NCBI GenBank assembly: GCA_023362775.1 | Contig: JALMGJ010000005.1 | Location: 71,416,963-71,480,962, forward strand | Length of the DNA stretch: 64,000 nt | Direction of reading: 5' to 3' | Source of the DNA: Charina bottae | Taxonomy: Eukaryota; Chordata; Lepidosauria; Squamata; Charinaidae | In this document: piece by piece, positions 35,298-45,013 of the stretch | Layout of the letters: each line of letters opens with the position of its first letter | Position numbering within the stretch: position 1 is the stretch's first letter | Translations under genes and position numbers: made by a program | The notes under the pieces: model-generated | Told to the model about the DNA's origin: nothing | The model's input: the letters and a program-made list of their open reading frames with translations, nothing else | The model's database searches: none

Positions 35298-37721
35298 TGT
35301 AAAGGAGATTTAAAAATTAAAATGTGAGTCAGAGGCCACATCCACACAACTTTGACATGCTCCCATCCCATTCATGCCACCCTAAATCTTGCTGACCCCA
35401 CAGTGCTCCTTTATCATGTACCTGGAATGGGTCTATGCTACACTGCTATTTATACAGCTTTAACAGGCAACATTCTAAGGGCCATGATTTCTGTTTCCAT
35501 CAGCTGAAATTCCAGCCCCATCCCATGTAATTCAGTACATGAAAGGCCTCTTCCATCTAGCATGCACAATATTATGGTTACTCAACCCACTGCAATGTTT
35601 TTCAAATCAGTCAATCCTAAAGGAAATCAACCCTGACTGCTCATTGGAAGGACAGATGCTGAAGCTGAAGCTCAATTACTTTGGCCACGTAATGCGAAGA
35701 GAGGACTCACTGGAAAAGACCCTGATGCTGGGAAAGACTGAAGGCAAAAGGAGAAGGGGACGGCAGAGGATGAGATGGTTAGATAGCATCACCGATGTAA
35801 TGAACATGAATTTGAGTAAACTCCGGGAGGCAGTGGAGGACAGGAAGGCCTGGCGTGCTATGGTCCATGAGGTCACGAAGAGTCGGACACGACTAAACGA
35901 CTGAACAACAACAACAACTGACTTATTAATTTTAGTTTTATTATTATTCTTCCTTGGAATTATGGGTCAACCGGTTGACTGTTTAACCTGCTGACTGCTA
36001 GACTGCAACAGATTAGGGTTTTTTTTTAAATATCTCTTGGCTGCCATCTAGTGGCCACTGGGATTTGTGCAGCTGAAATGCAGCCATTGGATAAGTGCTG
36101 CTGAACATTAGGAGTTTGAGAAAGGGGCTTGGCTATCTGTAAAATATCCGAAGAACATCGTGTGATGAGAGGAGACAAGAAGCCAGAGCTTTCTCTGTAG
36201 GAGCAGCAGCGCTGGGAAGGGAGTGCCTGCCAGGCAGGCCCCAGAAGCACCAGAGCTAAGTCCTTTCAATTGCAGGCGTTAACTAGCACGGGCTGGTCAG
36301 TTTCAAGGCCTGGAGCTCCCGTTTCCCAACCCATTAAAAAAAAAGGAGCTGCAGAAGTGGGAATACTGATCTGCCATTATGCTGGTCTAGGACAAGGGTC
36401 GGAAATGGCGGCTCGCGAGCCACATCTGGCTCTTTGGCCCCTCAACTCTGGCTCTCTCTCTCTCTCTGCCGCCCGACATCCGGAAAGCCGGTCTCCGGAA
36501 GCAGCAGGCTTCAGCCCGCCTCTGCTCTCCTTTGGCGCGCGCTGATTGGTGGAGGCGTCCTTCCTTCTGAGCCTCCACCAATCAGCGTCTGTTTCTTCTC
36601 CAGGAGAAGAACCCTGGAGAAGAAACAGAGACGCTGATTGGTGGAGGCTCAGAAGGAAGCACGCCTCCACCAATCAGCACGCGCCAAAGGAGAGCAGAGA
36701 GGCCCCCGCCCGCAAACCCCGCCCCCTGGCTCTCGAGCATTTCAAAATGTGCATGAGCATGTCAAAATGGCTCCCGGCATAAAAAGTTTGCCGACCCCTG
36801 GTCTAGGACCATAATAGGATTTGATTTGATTTGATCTGATCTGCCTTACAGCCAAAAGAGGACTGAGAAGGGTAAGCAAAGAGGTCAGGGATTAGACTGA
36901 AGGAAGCCATCCCACAGGAAATCCGGGGAAACAAGTGGAGTCACAAGATTGCTGGCACCGACCACAACATTTCAGACTGCTTCCCCAGTGCACATCAGGG
37001 TGACCACATCACCTGCACACAGCATATGAGGCAGGACATAAGGGAAAACACCACTTTCAGATCGCCACATCTTAAGCCAACCTTGGGCTGTCACAGGATA
37101 CTGAGATATGGGGGAGGCAAGCAGACATGTGCTTGGGAAGGGGCTAATGGGCTGCCCTCGTGCCAGACCAAGGTGGTTGTGTGAATCTGTCTGCCCTGGT
37201 GGAGAAATAAGTAAAAGCTCAAAGCTCACCAGTTCATGTCAACTTCATCTTCTTCTCTCCACAAGAACCTGTGGTTCTCCCTTATAACGTCGAGGTCAGT
37301 CTTATCATTTTCTCTGTTAAAAAGAAAAGTTTGGGTCTAATTATCAAATGGTTGTTTTTAATTAACACTAGTAATAAAAGCTGTTCATTCTTTTGCAGTT
37401 TTTGCAAACTCCTTTAGCATATCCACATTTTTTTTTCTAAAAAGGAACTCCTAATCAAAAAGTCCCCTCCCTGGAGACTACCTTACATTACATCAAAAAG
37501 TTTCTGAAACTTTCTCTAGACTCAGAAAAAATTACAAGGTAACAGTTCTCAGGTTCTTTTATAACTTACTAATGTTGATTTTCGTAAATATAATGTTTAT
37601 GGATAAATACTATCCACATTTAATCTAGGTAATACAGTTGATCTATTATATGTTCAAGTGTGTTATTTAGTTATTTAGTAATTTAATTTATTTAATTTAT
37701 TTTTATTTATTAATTTATTTT

Positions 37722-37764
<43 letters not shown>

Positions 37765-40700
37765 GCTTGTATTACCGCCCATCTTCCCCAATCGGGGGAC
37801 CCTGGGTGGTTCACAATAAAAACAAGGTTAAAAATACAAATACAAAATTTTTAATTCAGAAACATAGGATCCAATTCAATCATATTCTATTGATACATAG
37901 CTTTCTAGTTTTAGTTTTGAATTAGACAACAGGCATAATTAAAAGTGTTCCACGTGTCATGCCGGCCACATGACCATGGAAGCGTCTCCGGACAACGCTG
38001 GCTCTTCGGCTAACAAACGGAGATGAGCACCGGCCCCTAGAGTCGGACACGACTGCACAAATGTGCGGGGGGAACCTTTACCTTTACCTTTATAATTAAA
38101 AGAATTCATATTTTGCACACTGAACTCTCAAACATATAATAGGAATGCTCTGGTGAGAGCTAGTTTAAGCATTACTACTTCTTACAGAAACTATCATCTC
38201 CATATATGAAAAGTGTGCATTTATTTACATATGAACTTACTGTACTTTTTGCCATCAATCTATTCGACATGAAACAAGATAAGTAAAGTATAACATAGGA
38301 AGGAGTCTTTAATTACCCCAAATTTACTCATGCATAATTTAATCTTATAAATATTTATATATGATCGGGGCGTGATGGCTCAGCGGTTAAGACGCCAGGC
38401 TTGTTGATCGGAAGGTCACAAGTTTGGAGGTTTGAGACCCTAGCCCTGCGTGACGGAGTGAGCTCCCACACTTGCCCCAGCTCTTGCCAACCCAGCAATT
38501 CGAAAGCATGCAAATGCAAGCAGGTAATTAGGTACCACTTCGGTGGGAAGGTAACAGCGTTCTGCGCACGTCATGCCGGCCACATGACCGCGGAAGCGTC
38601 TTCGGACAACGCTGGCTCTTTGGCTAACAAACGGAGATGAGCACCGGCCCCTAGAGTCGGATACGACTGTGTGGAGGAACCTTTACCTTTTATTTATGTA
38701 TGGCAAATTAATTTCGATTCTATTTGTGTTCAATTATTGATGATTTCAGCCTTTATATCTTTTGGAAACAGACTACTATTAATAAGGCACTACTTACCCT
38801 GAACGTTTGAAGTCTTCTTTCTTACCACCATAGTATAAAATGTAATCATTTACAAACTTCTTATGTCTTGCATACTGACAGAATTAGGGAAATCAGCAGT
38901 GTTTCTTTTCAATGATTGTCTAATAACAACTTTACCTTAAGATCAATTCATAGAAACTAATCCAAAAACATTTCTGCAATACAACCAATTGCGAAAGAGG
39001 GAGATTCTAAAGTGATGCTTATTGTCAACAACAATTAGGTTACACACAGTTATAACATTTGACAGATGAGGAAGAGGATGACGCAAGACCCTCTGTCAGA
39101 CCTGAAGGTCCCCCGCAGCAGTCATCAGATCCTGGAAAACCCTCACGACTGTTTTAAAGAATTATTTATTTATTATTATTTTATTTATTTGTTAAACCAA
39201 TTTATATAGCCACCCATCTCACAACAAGAATTGCTGACAGGTGCTGCAAATTTCTGGGCATCTTGAATAATCCCTTCTAAATCAAAACTGAAGCACTACA
39301 AAGTTATATAAATATGAATTTATATATTTGTATAGAGGCACACAGAGATGCATAGACATTAATCATGGCTCATACAGTACAAGTATTACTTTTAGCCTCC
39401 AAAATGGAGGTAGTTACAATTCTAGACCTTCTTTCAACTGCTCATCATAATTAACATTTGGAAAGCACAGCCTTGACTGTACACGAAAGGGAAGGAACAG
39501 CTAAGAAAAATAATTAAATAAGGTGGATGTATACGTGTGTATGTGAATAGCAAAGAGAAAGAACAGTTTTCTCCTTATTAAATTACATTTTCATATTTTG
39601 ATATGTTGAAGTCATAGCTGTGAAAATGGATCCTATTAATCTTCCAGACTGGTCTTTGACAATTTCCTAGTGTAACTTTCTTATACGCCAGTTAAGTTTC
39701 CTTACTATCTACTTTCATTTAAAAAGAAATACCAATCTAACTAAATATCCCTTTTTTTCCTTCCTTCCCACAAAGATCAAGATAACCAGAAATTGTCCAT
39801 GCCTGAACTCTGCCTTAAGAAACATAATTTAAAACATACTTGAAGAAGAAAACCACAAAGACAAAAATAAAACCATATGCAAAAAACTCTTGAGAGCGTT
39901 TTGTTCAGACTTTTTTTTTTCAATATTAAAAAACAGAGTATTTTTGCTTTTTATTAAAATAATAAAGGATACAGCATCCATTGCTATTAAATGGAATCGT
40001 CTGTTTCTGGCTTCTTCCCTAGAAAAAAAGAAAATGTTATTCCAACAATGCAGGTGCTTAATGCAGTTCTGACAATGTTGCGCTGGGGTGGCAAAGTACC
40101 TGTCCCATTCATCCGTTGCCACCTGTCTGTGGGCCACCTTGCTCTGCTTTTCCTTCTCGAAGGGCTTTCTGAGTAACGCATCTTCACTGGTTGACATGTA
40201 GAATGGAGAAGAAAAAGGAAAGTACTTCTTATATACGAATTTATGGTAATTTTAAAAAATCTCTCTCTTGACTACTATGTACATATAGTATGTGTAAAAT
40301 ACTTAAATATTTAAATAATAACTAGAATCATAGCTTCCTTGGAACACATATTCAGATGCCAGGATGCATATACCTACAAAGATTGGAATTGTGCAGACTA
40401 TGGTTTTCCCTGACACTCTGTGAAAGCAAAAGTTGGACTTTGAAGAAGCAGGATAGGAAGAGTATTGATGCTTTTGAACTTTGGTGCTGGAGAAGATGCC
40501 TGAGAATACTATGGATAGCCAAGACAACAAACAAATGGATCATCAAACAAATCAACCCAGAGTTCCCACATGAGACACAAATGACCAGACTCAAATTATC
40601 ATACTTTGGACACATTATGCAAAGACCTAGCTCTCTGGAGAAGGCTCTAATGCTGGGAAAGATGAAAGGAAAGAGAAGAAGACGACAATAAGCAGCGAAG

Positions 40701-43700
40701 TGGATAGACTCAATTACAGCAGCAATGGGTACACAAGAATCAATCAATCAATCAATCAATCAGAATCAAGACTCAAATACTCTAGTGAGTTTAAGAAAAT
40801 CCCACTGTAAATGGCTACTTCTTTCTTTTTTATACTTTTTTCCTTCTTGATTAGCAACTGAGGCCAAGGGGTGTTCTTCAAATGGCCAGATCTGATCCTA
40901 GGACTTCTAGATACCAACCTCTAGATTACAGCAAGCTTGTTTATTTCATGTGCTGACTGAGGACCACGAGAAGTGCAGCTTAACAAATGGAGGGAATTAG
41001 ATTGGGAGGACTGCTTGAAATATTTGCCACTATGTTCAAATCCCCATAAGAATCATTCCAATAGTTATAAGTGCCCTGCAGCACTTCAGAGACAGAAAAG
41101 GCATTTCAGAGTGTCCAGGAATAGGAATGTAGTACTTATCTGCTATTCTTTAAGCCAACTGGCTACTTTAAAGAACTACAGAGAAGTGCCTTGTTTCTGC
41201 CCTTGTGTCCCTGAATCCAAAGCACTGCGTAGCTGTTTTTTACTCCTTGGGGCAAATGAAATTCCACTGACACCTTAAAAAGGTTGTTCAGAATGAAAAT
41301 ATCATATTTATTCAGGAGGAGCTGGTTTAGTTCCCTTTTTTTTATTTTCACGTTTCACCATTTTTATACATCTCCCCTCTGTCTATTTTCTAAGCAACTG
41401 AGATAATGCTCTTGAATGCCACGTTCAATACTGGCGTTACTTTAATTTTAAAAATCAGCATAAACAAATGTACATGTTTATAACCTTGCTCCCAATAAAT
41501 GAGCATAGGACTGCATTGCCATTCATTTCCCATTCATGGAGAAAATCTATCTATGTGGTCACTAGGAGTTGAAAATGACTTGATGGCACGTAATCAATCA
41601 ATCATTTCCCATAAAGACAGGTTGGTAAGAAGTAATAAGCAGCAGTATCACTTCTTTTCCTTCCAGTTGGCACCCTTTCCCTCAACTTCCTGTGGCCACC
41701 TGGCCTTGACTACTCTGATTTCTTGTTCAGTAGCTTGACATAGCAAGGGATGGCTAGCCAGCCTTTAGTGGTGTTCTGCCTCTTCGGAGCTGAAGCTCAG
41801 AACTACAAGGAATGAGATGGCAAACAGGCACTAAATGGATGCAACAGTAATTTTGAGACAAGATACTCTGCTCAAGGTTAAGAAAAAAAGAAAAGTCTGC
41901 CATCTGCACACATACAAATTATAATGCTACTAGAGCAGTATGTTACCTATTTTTCTGTTGGCGAGATTTCTCCCCCGTTTCATCATCGCTAAAATCAGAG
42001 TCATAGTCTCCATGGCCAAGGATCTGGGGGGGAAAATGTACAACATGGCTTTTGGTAAATTTATGGATTACAAGACACTGGCTTCAAAAGGCAATTTCCA
42101 GACTGAAATAACCAGAAACATATTTTGCTAAAACAAAATGAAATGACAAAAAGATTGACTACTGGCTTCATAAACCAAGACTTGGTCTGAGCAATGGGGA
42201 ACATCAGCAGATTTCTCTATAGCCCTCTTCTCAGATATGCAAAAATCCACTATCTGCAATCATAAACTTCAATATGCAAAACAGCGGAGAACGTTACAGC
42301 AGCAGTGGCTATGTATCTCTGCATATCCTTCTCCCTTTTCAGGGAGATCATATCCCTTCAGAACAAAATGAGAGGAGGGATTATAGAGTAGACCAGTGTT
42401 TCTCAACCTTGGCAACTTTAAGATGTGTGGACTTCAACTCCCAGAATTCCCCAGCCAGCTGGCTGGGGAATTCTGGGAGTTGAAGTCCACACATCTTAAA
42501 GTTGCCAAAGTTGAGAAACACTGGAGTAGACTAACAGAGGGTCACTTGTTTCTCCCCCTCCCTCCTCATCTCTTCCAGAGCAGGGGGGTAGAAAAGAAAG
42601 TGTGGGACTGCTGCAATGGCTGCAGATTTCTACAATGCGGCCTCCCACTCAAAACAAAATGTAAAACAACTCTGAAGGCAGCTAGCCTTAGCTACCTACA
42701 AAGAGCCGACAATCACTCATATTTTTGCCCATGACAAACTGCATGCTCAAATGTATTCTGCGTATTGGGAACAATTTCAGAAGTCCACCCTTGACTTTTT
42801 CAGGTCTTTGTTCAAGGCTCTAACACTTGTGTGACTGACCCATGCTTGTTCAGCAAAACCCTCTAAATCAAAAGTATAATTGACAATGTTCTACTTTAGC
42901 CAGATTTAGGAAAGTATAAAAAAGACAATTCCATGCTATACACCAGACAGCAAGGCACCAAAGGGCAGGATTCTACAATCTATTTTCCATTGCCTCCTTC
43001 ACCCGAGCAACCATAGCATTTCGTTAGTGAGGCATGTGACCCTGATTTAAGTTCACAAGGGGAAAAAATTCAGCATGAAAATATGGAATTTATTAAATAG
43101 GATGTTTTTAGGATTGCATAATATCCTTTCCTTACAAATACTTTAGCATCCAACTTCAGTTGTTCATGAGAAGAGGAACCTTCTTCCTTCTACCAATGTC
43201 ATTTTCTGTGACTTAAGTTTCAAAAGTGATTTCAAAAACGCCATGCGTTCCTCAAATAATAGTAAATAGGATATAATTTTTCCCAACTATCTATGCAGAT
43301 TTATGGGTGAAAGTGGCATTTCCAATCACTGACATTTGTGATTGACAGTACAAAACAGGCATGATACTTATTCCGACATGAAGTGCTTAGAATACAAGGG
43401 TGATATCAGAGTAAATGGAATCGGCAACCAGTTTCCAGCAGACGTTTTGGAAGCTTGACAGCTAAAGAACAACATGGAAGTGCTGTTCTGTTCAGTTTTC
43501 CAACTCTGAAAATGAAGTTTATTTCTCCGATTTAAAAAATGTGTTCCTCTTGCAATTTACTTTAGAACAGGTTTTCAACCAACAATATTGAACTACCAAT
43601 GTGATACTTTATCTGCAACATTTATGATGCTCAGATAGATTTATGATGGGAAACACAAGTTTACTAGCTATAAACTTTCTCTAATGAGTCGTATCATCAT

Positions 43701-44960
43701 GCATGTAACATACTGCAGAGATGGACCTCACCCTTTCAAATTATGCATACAAGTTATTTATTTTATTTTATTTATTTATTCAGATTTATCACCACCCACC
43801 TCTACAGGGTGGTGAAGGGGCGTGGTGACTCAGCGGGTAAGACGCCAGGCTTGTCGATCGGAAGATCGCAAGTTCGGAGGTTCGAATCCCTAGCCCCGCG
43901 TGACGGAGTGAGCTCCTGCACTCGCCCCAGCTCCTGCCAACCTAGCAATTCAAAAGCATGCAAATGCAAGTAGATTAATAGGTACCACTTCGGTGGAAAG
44001 GTAACAGCGTTCCACGCGCATCATGCGGCCACATGACCGTGGAAGCGTCTTCAGACAACGCTGGCTCTTCGGCTAATAGACAGAGATGAGCACCAGCCCC
44101 TAGAGTCGGACACGACTGCACAAATGTGCGGGGGGGACCTTTACCTTTACCTATCTCTACAGCAGTAGACTCTGGGCGGTTATTTCTTATCTGCTATAGT
44201 GGTTATGAGTACAAAATCAGAGAAAATAGTTATTTACAGTTAAACTGACTGTAAAAACTATAACTGGCATAAAACCACTTTTGATGGAGGGCAGTCTATC
44301 AACTCTATTTTAAAAATTGAAATAAAAAAATTAAAATAAAAGTAAAATAAAAGTAAAATGATAATACATAGGGCAAACTTATTGGGAGGAAAAGCAGTTT
44401 AAGCAAATACAGTTGCCAAAATGATTCACTGGAACATCTGTAAAAATTATCATTTGCCAGTAATGAAAAATTGGTGGGAACATATAGTTGAAAAAGTTGT
44501 TGAAAATGAGGTTAAAAATTTTTGGGATTTCCAAATACAAATTGATAAAGATTTGGCATATAACACACCAGATTCAACTGTGGTTGAAAAGAAGAAAGTG
44601 TGGATAATTGATGTGGCAATACTAGGGGCTAGTAGAATAGAAGACAAAGAATCGGAGAAGATCACAAAGTATCAAGATCTGAACATCAAAGTTGAAAGAT
44701 TATGGCATAAACTGGCAGTGATGGCCCCAGTGGTTATCAGCACACCGGGTGCCATTCCAAAAAACCTTGGATGGCACTTAGAAAATCTGTGCATTGACAA
44801 AATTTCCATCTGTCAATTACAAAAGGCCACAATGCTTGGATCTGCACATATACTACGCCAATACATTACGACATCCTAGGTTCTTCTCAAGTTCTTGAGA
44901 ACTTGATGTGAATGAAGGCTAATACCAGCTAAAGAACTGGCAGCTGTGATTTCACGGTTG

Positions 44961-45013
<53 letters not shown>

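Larger units (their letters stand above)
34697..37229. other. FRA10AC1 intron 6
   Basis: Contains an L2 tail, a MIR-like SINE, a large AAT/CAT microsatellite, a BovB 3' fragment and a hairpin-containing hAT MITE. No further exon seen. Confidence 0.6.

Noticed and set aside
41947..42013. ATG at 42013 in FRA10AC1 exon 2 (CCATGG context) as start codon
   Set aside because: It is in a different frame from the conserved GHGDYDSDFSDDE segment and would not make the family protein.
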